From: Prionace glauca
Lineage: Eukaryota; Chordata; Chondrichthyes; Carcharhiniformes; Carcharhinidae
Reading direction: 5' to 3'
DNA length: 64,000 bases
Assembly: GCA_037974335.1 (NCBI GenBank)
Contig: CM075760.1
Location: 21,098,291 to 21,162,290, forward strand
Below the pieces are notes generated by a model. The model saw nothing but the letters and a program-made list of their open reading frames with translations. It was not told the origin of the DNA and did no database searches. Shown here one piece after another: positions 55,248-64,000 of the stretch. Position 1 is the stretch's first letter. Every line of letters starts with the position of its first letter. The position numbers and the translations under genes are program-made.

Positions 55248-55412
55248 TTTTTGTGTGTGTGTGTGTGTGAACGTGTGTGTGTGTGTCTGTTATGTTTTTG
55301 TGAGCGTTTGTGCATTTGTGTCTGTGCATGTATGTATGTCTGCTTGTGTGCATAGGCATGTGTGCATGTGTCTATGTGTGTGTGAGTGTGTGTGTGTGAG
55401 AGAGAGAGAGAG
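55248..55412. repeat. (GT)n with (GA)n end
   Basis: TGTGTG-rich for about 145 bp, then GAGAGAGAGAGAGA. Confidence 0.9.
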
Positions 55413-55595
55413 AACCTTTTCTGTGCCAAGGAAAAAAGATTACTTATCCAGTCTCAGCATTCGGTAAGTTAATGGAGAAACTTACAGAGGGTTAAGGCTC
55501 AGAAAAATGTGGTCTAATCGAATGCCACAGCAGGTTGGGGGATGGCACCCTGTTGGATTCTGATTTTTTCCCCCTTTTATTCCTTCCATTTTCAG

Positions 55596-55907
55596 AGGCG
55601 AAAGACCCGAAAAAACCAAAATTGAGCGTCTTTTACCCGCCAGTGCCACCGGAAGCCCCCAATACCACCACCGCTGCAGTATGTTTGGCCTCGGATTTCT
55701 CCCCCAAGACAATCAAGTTCTCCCTGTCCAGGGGATCCGACCACGAGGTCAACGTGACAAGATCCAGTGTCCTATTGGAGAGCGGGAATTACAGGAGTTC
55801 GGGTTTCCTCTCATTCCCCCAATCCGGGAAATCGCCAATCATCACGTGCACGGCAGTTCACAATGATCAGAATTACTCAGTAAACATCCCACCCACAGCT
55901 GAAATTG
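55596..55907 (+). CDS. TRDC: TCR delta constant region, Ig domain exon
   Basis: Extracellular constant Ig domain of the TCR delta chain, used by both ordinary delta and NAR-TCR chains. The acceptor is CATTTTCAG ending 55595; phase 1 gives Lys with the J base, then AKDPKKPKLSVFYPPVPPEA. The domain keeps B-strand Cys (AAVCLASDFSP) and F-strand Cys (IITCTAVHN); the usual Trp is replaced by Phe (IKFSLSRG). N-glycosylation sites are NTT, NVT and NYS. The donor GTAAGT begins at 55908, again phase 1. Open frame of about 104 residues. The order of the next two exons confirms delta/alpha type. Confidence 0.94.
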
Positions 55908-55924
55908 GTAAGTTTATTTTATTT

Positions 55925-56240
55925 CCATTCATGTGATGTGGGTGTCATTGGCTTGACCAGCATTTATTGCCCATCCTAAATTGCCCTTCAGCAGAGGGCA
56001 TTTAAGAATCACTTTCCGGCCAAACAATGTAAGAATGGCAGATTTCCTTCCCTAAAGGATATTAGTAAACAAGATGAGTTTTCATAATAATCGACAATAA
56101 GTTCATTGGTCATCTTTAGACTTTTAATTTCATTTTTTTTAACATTCAAATTTCGCATCTGTCATGGCGAACACTCATCAGTATTCTGGGTCGTTGGATT
56201 GACAATGTCACTGCGCTACTGCCTCCTCTGAGAGTATTTT
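55925..56240 (+). repeat. interspersed repeat family R1
   Basis: Forward copy starting about 20 bp after the C delta donor: CAGCATTTATTGCCCATCC, GGCAGATTTCCTTCCC, TGGTCATCTTTAGACTTTTA. Copy at 62695-62945 is alike. Confidence 0.65.
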
Positions 56241-56369
56241 ATGACAGGAAGAACGTCCACTAAATATTATCCATCCTCTTAACGGCCGGAAAACACTCGT
56301 TGTCATCGTCACTCAAAATGTTGTCTTTTTGAAAGATTAGCTGACTAATGATTGAAGGCCATTTATTCT

Positions 56370-57310
56370 AGTCTCGGGACTTCACTACAGGAGTTCCTCA
56401 GTGTCTCAGACCCAATCAGCTTCAGTTGCTTCATCAATCACCTTCAATCCAATGTAAGGTCAGAAGTTGGGATGTTCGCTGATGACTGAACAATGTTCAG
56501 CACCATTCATGACACCTCAGATCTTGAAGTAATGCATTACAAATGCAGCAATAGCTGGACAATATCTAGGGTTGGACTGAGAAGCTGCAAATAACATTTG
56601 CACCACACATGTTCCAGGCAATGACCAACTCCAACAGGAAAGAAGGTAACAATCGGCTCTTGTCATTTAATGGCATTACCATGACTGAAACAAAGAACAA
56701 AGAAAATTACAGCACAGGAACAGGCCCTTCGGCCCTCCAAGCCTGCACCGAACATGCTACCCGACAGAACGAAAGCCCCCTACCCTGCCAGGGATCATAT
56801 CCCTCTATTCCCATCCTATTCATGTATTTGTCCAGATGCCACTTAAATCTCACCACCATATCTGCTTCCACTACCTCCCCCGGCAGCGAGTTCCAGGCAT
56901 CCACCACCCTGTGTGTAAAAAAAATCTGCCTCACACATCTCCTTCAAATCTTAAATCTATGCTCCTTAGTAATTGACTCTTCCGTACTGAGAAATAATGT
57001 TTCTGACTATCCTCTCTGTCCATGCCTCTCATAATCTTGTAGACTTCTAAATGGTCAACTTCCACTATCAACATCCTGAGGGTTAACGTTGCTCAGAAAC
57101 TGAACTGGACTATCCATATAAGTGCTCTGATGCAAGAGCATGTCGGAGATTGGGAATCCTGTGCTAAATAATGTATCTCTTAATCTCCCCAATCCTCTGC
57201 ACCATCCACAAGACATAATCACGACTGTGATAGGGTATTAAACACTTGCCTGGATAAATGCAGCTCCAGCAACACTCAGAAATTTGACACGACCCAGGAC
57301 AAAGAGGCTC
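56370..57310 (+). mobile_element. LINE RT fragment, second family, split by CR1
   Basis: The two flanks (56370-56690 and 57056-57310) join in sense as one RT C-terminal region: VRSEVGMF-like, FNGITMTET, then INILRVNVAQKLNWT and a LDKCSSSNTQKF-type end. It is not CR1; a piece also occurs at 781-870. It contains stops. It lies in C delta intron 1. Confidence 0.65.
56692..57055 (-). mobile_element. CR1 3' end nested in the second LINE family
   Basis: Starts CAAAGAACAAAGAAAATTAC; the - strand reads RQIFFTHRVVDAWNSLPGEV. It splits the outer LINE cleanly, so it is the younger insertion. Confidence 0.82.
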
Positions 57311-57317
57311 CATTTAA

Positions 57318-57580
57318 TTAAAAGTTTATTTATTTAAGTCGCAAATAGGCTTACATTAAACGTGCAATGAAGTTACTGTGAAAATATCCTAGTTGCCACA
57401 CACTGCGCCTGTTCGGGGACACTGAGGGAGAATTTAGCACGGCCAATCAGCACGACTTTCAGACTGTGGGAGGAAACCGGAGCAGCCGGATCAAACCAAA
57501 GCTGACACGGTGAAAACGTGCAGACTCTGCACATACAGTCACCCAAGCCAGGAATCGAACCCAGGTCCCTGAAGCTGTGG
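57318..57580 (-). repeat. tRNA-headed SINE, full length
   Basis: Reverse copy of the HE1-like SINE: TTAATTAAAAGTTTATTTAT tail, GTGGGAGGAAACCGGAGCA body, GGAATCGAACCCAGGTCCC box B. A G-run lies beyond it at 57615-57650. Confidence 0.85.
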
Positions 57581-58109
57581 GCGGGGGTTGGGGAGGAAAG
57601 GAATGTGTGTGTGTGGGGGGGGGGGGGGGGGCGGGGGGCGGTGGGGGTACAACAGTAGTAAGCATTGTGCCACTGTATCGCTCTAGCATTACGTTCTCCA
57701 TTCTCAAACATCCACTTTTTCCACCACTGCAGCACAGTGACAGTAGTGTGCGCCATCCACCAGGTACACAGCAGTAATTCTCCAAGTCTCTTTCCGCTGA
57801 ATCTTCCAAAATCATGGCCATTATCATCTCGGAGGACAAGGACAGCAGATACCCGGGAACACCATTATCTGGATGTTCCCCCCTTCCCCCGCCCAAGTAA
57901 CTCAGCATTCTGACTTGGAAATATTTCGGCAGTTCCTTAACTGCAGCTCTGTCAAAACGGTGGAACTTCTTCCCTAAGAGCCCTGAGTGTGTATGTACAC
58001 CTCACAGACTGCAGAGTTTCAAGCAGGGGACTCACAACCATCTTCAGAAGGGGGCAATTAGGGATTGGCAGTAAATGCTGGCCTGCCAGCGATATCCACA
58101 TTCCATAAG

Positions 58110-58603
58110 TGAATAAAAATAATAATAGCTGACTATTACAATTCAGGGCAGTGTCCAGGACCGCAGCTGCTGGTATGTCACCGAATTTAGGAAAGTATTA
58201 AACACTAACCAGAGCACTGGAGAACCCCGCTCCTCTGGAGAAATGCCCTGACATCATTAATCCACTGCAGAGCTGAAATGAGACCTCGGTTTCACCACTT
58301 CTTTGGAAGACAGTGAAATACTGCACCGATGGAATGGCCCGGATTCTGGGGTTTAATCCCTGATGGGTAATTGACCCCACACTCTTTGAACTCAGATTTG
58401 GGCCGAACTAAATGGCAGAGTTACCAATGTTTCTCTGTTGTGAGTAATCAAGTGAACAAGTCCAATCGTGCTGTTTGATTCTTACTGTGTTCATGGCTAT
58501 TGGTTATGGACACAATACTATTGGAAGTGATATTGAGAACAAACATGGTTACAGTAATGCCACTTGCTCACTGAATAAGTCATTTATTTTTGTGCCCTTC
58601 CAG
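58110..58603. other. C delta intron 1, nothing recognised
   Basis: No feature seen except the acceptor of the next exon. Confidence 0.4.
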
Positions 58604-58666
58604 ATCAAACTAAATGCCTTACAAGTCGATATGAATCCTCGACAGAATCACATGACACGGAAAACG
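58604..58666 (+). CDS. TRDC: TCR delta connecting peptide exon
   Basis: Exon of 63 nt, phase 1 to 1. The acceptor is TGCCCTTCCAG ending 58603 and the donor is GTATGT at 58667. It reads DQTKCLTSRYESSTESHDTEN. The single Cys is placed for the inter-chain disulfide with the gamma chain. Length and composition match delta/alpha connecting peptides. Confidence 0.9.
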
Positions 58667-58779
58667 GTATGTGCTTTATTCAACATGAATCAAAGGAAAA
58701 CACTTGCAAATAGACAGATTGATAAGTGGACAGATAGACAGGGGTACAGAGCCGGAGATCGAATGATAAACAGATAGTG

Positions 58780-59035
58780 AGATGGGGAGAAAGATAGATC
58801 GTCACACAGAGTGAAGGAGAGAGATATACAAATCGAGGGATGGGGGGCTGGTGGGTGGTGGGAAGAAGGTGAGGGAAAGAGAGAGAGAGAAAGAAAGAGA
58901 GAGAGAGAGAAAGAGAGAGAGAGACAGAGACAGAGAGAGAGATTAAGAGTGAAAGACAGATGAAGATAGATGGACAGGGAGGTAGGTGGGCCGGTGGACA
59001 GACAGACGGGCAGGATGGACAGACGGATAAATTCA
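58780..59035. repeat. GA-rich repeat with TAGATA/GACAGA units
   Basis: AGATAGATCG-type start, pure GAGAGA blocks at 58878-58945, then GACAGACGGGCAG-type units. Low-complexity frames here are not genes. Confidence 0.85.
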
Positions 59036-59145
59036 AGCAGTTAGATAATGAAAAAAAACACACATTAGTGGTTTTAGTTGTTTTTTAGTTCCAAATGATA
59101 CATGCACCAAACCAGATCTATCTTTTGTTTCTCTCATTTTGGCAG

Positions 59146-59256
59146 ATCGGCTGAGGGTGAACTTTTTGTCTTTGACTGTGATGGGGCTGAGAATTTTATT
59201 TTTCAAGATCATTGTCTTCAATGTCCTGATGACGGCCAGGATGTGGCTATTCTGAG
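59146..59256 (+). CDS. TRDC: TCR delta transmembrane and tail exon
   Basis: The acceptor is ATTTTGGCAG ending 59145; phase 1 continues from the connecting peptide. It reads DRLRVNFLSLTVMGLRILFF followed by KIIVFNVLMTARMWLF and a TGA at 59253-59255. The helix has the Arg and Lys (GLR...FFK) that pair with CD3 acidic residues, and the almost absent cytoplasmic tail is family-typical. The exon ends at GTAAGG (59257), one base after the stop, so a separate UTR exon follows. Confidence 0.93.
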
Positions 59257-59757
59257 GTAAGGTCGGTCACCTAAATGCGTGCCCAGAAACACAAAGTGAG
59301 ATGGACACAGTCCATTGACGGGATCTCGGGAGGCCGCTGTTAAGGCAGGCGCTGAAGCTAACCCGTGGAGTGAACAGTAACTTGGATACATTTAGACCAA
59401 CGAACTCTTACCCCAGTGCCTCATCCTCATCGCTTTTCATCTCGGTCCCCCCAACCCCCACCCCCAATCGCAGCCTTGACTTCTTAAACCTCTCCAGAGT
59501 TGTGTTTAATTATGGGTGTCACTGATAGACTGGCCTTTTACACCCATCCTCTGGTCTTGAGCTGTGTGGATCTTTCCCAGAGTCATTGCAAGCTCTATGG
59601 GCCAAATCCCATCCTTCTGCACTGCAGGGGTTCTTGTGCACTTGCACTGGCTTCTTAGAATATTAATGGAGAACTTTAATTCAGGCACTAAAGATAAAAA
59701 GTGTTATTTTCCTGCTGATCTTTGATGTACTAACACTGTTATTCCTTTTATTCCAAG

Positions 59758-60125
59758 AACTGCATTGGACGATTACATGGATTCAGATGTGAACTCATTG
59801 ACTGGGACATCAAAATCCAGACACTTCCTGATCATAGATTCCACTTCAAGAAATTCAAACTCGCTTGTTTAAAATGGCGGCTTAACTTTTAAATATCCTC
59901 ATTTCGGTAACTTTTTCCCCACTGTTATTTTGATTTGAAACTCGTGGTTCTGTGTGATTTCTACTGCTTATGCGGCACAAGCATTTCAATTATGCATTTC
60001 AGTAAGAGCGTGGAGCTACCATTTATAAGGTTTCCGCCTGCATTAGTGTCGGAGACATTTTGAAAACAGCAGTTTCAATTTTAGGACATATAGAACTATT
60101 CAATAAATCTGCAGTCTTTACTGAA
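59758..60125 (+). other. TRDC: TCR delta 3' UTR exon and polyA signal
   Basis: An acceptor (TTTTATTCCAAG ending 59757) follows the TM exon donor at 59257. A last exon wholly in the UTR is also the layout of mammalian TRDC. AATAAA at 60102-60107 marks the likely end about 15-25 bp later. Confidence 0.65.
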
Positions 60126-60361
60126 GGATATCTTCTGTCTCTTTGTTAACGAGATGGCCAGACATGGTTTGGTCAACAGAGCGCACTTGACGTCACGCAG
60201 CACAAATGGAGACCATTCGGCCCACCATGAGGATACCGGCTCCCCATAGCAGATCCCACCAATTGGAACCAATTTATTTTTTGAATTGAAACAATTGAAA
60301 GTCCACAGGTTTGAACCCCTGGTCTCAAGGCTGAGGTTCATTCGCTCAATAGTCATTCCAG

Positions 60362-61390
60362 TACAAAGAACAACGAAAATTACAGCACAGGACCAGGCCC
60401 TTCGGCCCTCCAAACCTGCACCAACCATGCTGCCCAAAGTGAACTAACCCCCCCCCCCCCCCCTACCCTTCCGGGGAACATTTCCCTCCATTTTCATTTT
60501 ATACATGTATTTGTCAAGGCACCCCTTAAAACTCACTTATGTATCCACTTCCACTACCTCCCCTATCAGCGAGCTCCAGGTACCCACCACCTTTTGTGTA
60601 AAAAACTTGCCTCGTGTATCTCCTTTAAAACTTGTTGCTCACACCTTAAACCTGTGCCCCCTAGTAATTGACTCTTCCACCCGGGGAAAAACCTTCTGAC
60701 TATCCATTCTGTCCATGCCTCTCATAATCTTGTAGCCTCTTATCAGATCACCCCTCAACCTTTATCATTCCAGTGAGGACAACCCAAGTTTCTCCAACCT
60801 CTCCTCATGACTAATGCCCTTCATACAGAATTCTGGTAAATATTTTGAGTAGCTGCTCCAAAACGTTCACTTTTTGCTGGTAGTGTAGCGACCAGGATTG
60901 AAGACTGTATTCTAAGTGCGGCCTCACCAAGCTTCTGCAAAGCTGCAAACTGACTTGCCAATTTTTCAACTCATGCCCTGGCCAAGGAAGGCAAGCATGC
61001 CGTAAGCCTTCTTGACTGCTTCTCCACCTGCATTGCCACTTTCAGTGACCTGTGTACCTGTACACTAGGTCCCTCGGCCTATCAATACACTTAAGGATTC
61101 AGCCATTTACTGTATATTTCCTATCTGTATTAGACCTTCCAGAAAGCATCATCTCACATTTGTGCAGATTAAGCTCCAACTGCTATCCCTTTGATCAAGC
61201 CTCCAATGGATCTATATCCCGCTATATGCTCTGATGGTGGTCATCGCTTTCCACTAATCTACGAACCTTTGTGTCGTTTTCAAACTTACTAATCAATTCA
61301 GTTACATTTTCTATATATATTACAAACAACAATGGTGCCAGCAGTCGTCCCTGAGGAACGACCTTGTCAAAGCCCTCCAGTCAGAAATGT
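60362..61390 (-). mobile_element. CR1-type LINE, diverged
   Basis: Reverse orientation, from the AAAGAACAACGAAAATTACA tail side through the RT C-terminus to GTCCCTGAGGAACGACC near 61350 (the reverse of the GVPQG region). A C-run lies at 60449-60464. It begins about 240 bp after the TCR delta polyA signal. Confidence 0.8.
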
Positions 61391-61504
61391 TTTGTTTTGG
61401 TGGTTTCATCATTATGCTGCCGTCTCCGTACTACCCCCACCCCCTAGCTTCTTCCCTCCCCCAACACGTCTTAAAATATAACAACAAGAAACAATGGGAA
61501 TGTG

Positions 61505-61828
61505 TTAAAATAGAATTGTAGAAACAATACATTGCAGAAAGAGGCCATTCGGTCCATCGAGTCTGCACTGACTCTCTGAAAGAGAAATCAATCCAGTCCC
61601 TCCCCTCTGCCCACGGTCAATCCTGTACATCTGTGGGACACAAAGTTACATTTTGGGATGGCCAATACACCCAAACTGCACATCCTTGGACTGAGATAGG
61701 AGACTAGAGCATCCGGATAAAACCGATGCGGATACGGGGAGAACGTGCAAATTTAACACAGGCAGCTACCCAAGGCTGGATTCAAACCAGTATCTCTGGC
61801 ACTGCAGAGCTAACCACTGTGCTTAGGA
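61505..61828 (-). repeat. tRNA-headed SINE-like element
   Basis: Reverse orientation: AGAGGCCATTCGGTCCATCG near its 3' side, GGATACGGGGAGAACGTGCA, and box-like GCTGGATTCAAACC with GCTAACCACTGTGC at the head. Diverged. Confidence 0.65.
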
Positions 61829-61829
61829 C

Positions 61830-62690
61830 TCTGGATGACATGTCCAGAGACCGTTCCTCCAAGCATCAAACTTTAGCGTGACTGTTCAACCTGTACTTGG
61901 TATTTTAAGAGGAATGATCCAGGAATGACACAAATTACATTCTCAGTCCCGAAGTTCATGCTCTGAAAATCCTATCAGGTGTTGATTTTCTTTTGCTTTT
62001 GGCAGCAGGAGGGTTAATCGCCTTTGGGTTGCTTATTTTGATAGAAACTTTTGAGATGTAATGATTCATGCGTTCACTGCTGATTGGGGGAACCAGAGTC
62101 TGGTTGACAAGGCGGCCAACGGCAGAAAGAAGTCCTCCGAGTGTGCGGTTTCACTCAACAGGCCGCTGAGCCTCTCAGTTTGTTCGAAGATCAGAGCTTG
62201 TGGTTTAATCACCCGGGACTGGAAACTCCAACAGCGAGATGGCAGTTAGTCAGAGCCGGGGGGAGTGGTGAGAGGCCAGGTGTTGCCAACTGTCGACAAG
62301 CCTGAATCTTTTCAGAGACTTTCCCAGCGACTGAAACTGCAGGAGATTTCTGCAGAAGGCAGTTCCAAAGGCACACACGCCTCTGAAAGAAGAAACAATT
62401 ATTTTATTCGCTCCCTTTCCAACCTGTCCCGCGAAGGTTAAACATTCCCTCAGCTTCCACTCTCACACCATCACCTGCCCCCATCACCTCAACGAACCTT
62501 CCCCTCCAACTCCACATTCCTCCAAAGAATCATATGTGTTTCAAACAATTATTAATCAATCTTCTGTACTCCATTGGACTCTGCTCCATCTTTCCTCTTG
62601 TCACCCCGTCCCAAGTCCCCAGTCAAGTCGAGCGCCTTAATAAAGAAAATCTGTGTTCTTCACACAGTCTGGCCTTCATGTGACTCCTGA
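61830..62690. other. intergenic, nothing recognised
   Basis: No J, C or other exon I can support. A short hydrophobic frame near 62010-62058 was considered and rejected. Confidence 0.4.
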
Positions 62691-62694
62691 TACT

Positions 62695-62945
62695 CAACAT
62701 TTTTATTCATTCAAGGCACATGGGCGTTTATTGCCCATCTCCAGTTGCCCTTGGAGGGCAGTTGACAGTCAACCACATTGATGTGGCTCTAGACTCACGT
62801 GTTGGCCTAACCTGGTAAGCACGGCAGATTTCCTTCCTAAAGGACATAGTGACCAAAATGTTTTCTTTCTTCTCACAACTGAGAAAGATTTCACTGTCAT
62901 CAGTAGATTCAAAATTTCAGGGTTTTTTTTATTGAATTGTGTTTC
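62695..62945 (+). repeat. interspersed repeat family R1
   Basis: TTTATTGCCCATCTCCAGTT, CCACATTGATGTGGCTC, GGCAGATTTCCTTCC: forward copy of the family at 55925-56240. Confidence 0.7.
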
Positions 62946-63074
62946 AAGCACGGGACCCCGGAAGATTGGCTGAGTTTTTGGATCGATACTCTCGGGATAA
63001 TATCACCACACCATTCCGTCCCCTGGTTGACTGTGAACTATGATCTGAGATGGCCAGTAGCAAACCATGTCTGA

Positions 63075-63091
63075 CAGCATGTGTATCTATG

Positions 63092-63133
<42 letters not shown>

Positions 63134-63330
63134 TGTGTCTGTGTCTGTGTGTGTGTGCATATCTGAGTGTGTGTGTGCGTGCGTGTGTGTGTGCATGTAA
63201 GCATTTATGTCTGTGTGTCATTTTGCCTAAGACAATCCGCCTGTCTTTGTCCATGTCTGTGTCTGTGTTTGTGTGTGTGTGTGTGTCTGTCAGCTTTTGT
63301 CCAAGAGAGTTTGCGTTGTTGTCTGTGTGT
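63075..63330. repeat. (GT)n-rich tract
   Basis: Pure GT block at 63100-63135, then degenerate TGTCTGTGTG sequence. Confidence 0.9.
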
Positions 63331-63584
63331 GCATGTCTGAGTGTGATCTTTTCTGTGTGCTTGTTTGCTTGAGTATGTGTATGTGCCTGTGTGAAAGTAT
63401 GTGTGCATGAGTGTGTGTGTGTGTGTGAGTGTGTGTGTGTGTGTGTGAGACAGAGAGATAGATAGAGAGAGAGAGAGGGAGAGGAATTGCCCACACACAC
63501 ACACTCACGCACACATACTTTCACACACGCACATACACATACTCAAACAAACAAGCACACAGAAAAGATCACACTCAGACATGC
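63331..63584. repeat. inverted repeat, arms about 94 bp
   Basis: The left arm (63331-63424) begins GCATGTCTGAGTGTGATC; the right arm (63491-63584) is its reverse complement, ending GATCACACTCAGACATGC. By eye only a few positions differ. The about 66-bp loop is (GT)n plus GA-rich DNA. The arms include non-repetitive words (TTTTCTGTGTGCTTGTTTG), so this is more than chance pairing of GT with CA. Confidence 0.85.
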
Positions 63585-63599
63585 CCATTGTTCAAGGGC

Positions 63600-63840
63600 A
63601 ATTAGAAAGAGCAACACAAAACCAAAAAATGCTGGAACAGTTCTGCAGCTCTGACATCATCTGTGAAGAGAGAATAGTGTTAGCGTTTCGAGTCCAGGCG
63701 ACCCTGACGAATTGTCATCGAGACTCTAAACTTTGGTTCTATTCTCTCTCCGCAGATACTGTCAGACCCACTGACATGTTCCAGAATGTTCTTTTTTTTT
63801 GTTTTGGATTAACGAATCAGCAGTAATTTGTGTTTCGGAC
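63600..63840 (+). repeat. interspersed repeat, unclassified
   Basis: Has the words AAAATGCTGGAACAGTTC, TTCGAGTCCAGGCGACCC and GCAGTAATTTGTGTTT. A partial relative is at 28905-28985 (GACAGATGCTGTCAGATTTG). A common shark repeat whose class I cannot name. Confidence 0.5.
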
Positions 63841-64000
63841 CAGAAAAAACTTTTGGCTTTGCAAACAACACTCATAGACAAATGAATGAAAATTATTGAG
63901 AAAGAATCTAAGAATTAACAAGTTTCTGTTTAGCCGATTCTTCAGGCAGAAACCATTAATGAATCAAATGAAAGTGTTACACCCCAGTCAATCCTGTTAC

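Noticed and set aside
61985-62060. Short hydrophobic frame GLIAFGLLILIETFEM after a GGCAG acceptor, considered as a J segment or TM exon
   Set aside because: No FGxG motif, no recombination signal, no donor, and no partner exon; the TCR delta TM exon is already accounted for.
60126-64000. TCR alpha J segments or TRAC downstream of C delta
   Set aside because: Expected from other vertebrates, but I saw no FGxGTxL motif with signals or constant domain in the last 4 kb.

Overview
The window is vertebrate genomic DNA from a cartilaginous fish, most likely a shark. Three things show this: a shark-type IgM constant region, a complete NAR-TCR unit (the doubly rearranging T-cell receptor of cartilaginous fishes) feeding a TCR delta J-C cluster, and a dense background of CR1-like LINEs and tRNA-headed SINEs of the kind common in shark genomes. 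I cannot name the species.

Layout, all host genes on the + strand. (1) 4.7-12.4 kb holds an IgM heavy-chain constant region: CH1, CH2, CH3, CH4 with the secretory tail, and two membrane exons. All splice phases are compatible and I see no break. Its V, D and J segments must lie left of the window. Two large tandem arrays fill 1.2-3.7 kb, directly 5' of CH1; the second is purine-rich on the coding strand and resembles a switch region. (2) 15.3-21.7 kb holds a two-exon class-A GPCR of the GPR139-like shark family, split by a 5.3 kb intron full of retroelements. (3) 22-38 kb is accessory DNA: a Ty3/gypsy fossil, CR1 LINEs, SINEs, Penelope-like GIY-YIG elements, minisatellites and two GC-rich promoter-like islands. 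The island at 34.1-34.9 kb carries a strong CTCF-like motif, a palindromic kappa-B site and a duplicated YY1-like motif. (4) 38.2-41.5 kb is the NAR-TCR unit: leader, NAR-type V, D and J, followed by a leaderless supporting TCR delta V. (5) 41.7-47.1 kb holds four J delta segments, each with a 12-spacer recombination signal. (6) 55.6-60.1 kb holds TCR delta C: Ig domain, connecting peptide, transmembrane exon and a 3' UTR exon.

How it works together: the NAR V and J carry about 23-bp spacers and the D carries 12-bp spacers on both sides, so V-D-J joining obeys the 12/23 rule. The rearranged NAR VDJ splices in phase to the supporting V, which has its own 23-spacer signal and can join the 12-spacer J delta segments; these splice to C delta. 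The product is a delta chain with two V domains.

The most notable aspect is cis linkage. An IgM constant cluster lies about 26 kb from a NAR-TCR/TCR delta locus in the same orientation, separated by one GPCR gene and a candidate insulator. This would let IgM V segments reach TCR delta by ordinary deletional joining. Everything between these genes is mostly repeats. Family names for repeats come from recognising sequence patterns and were not checked against any library.
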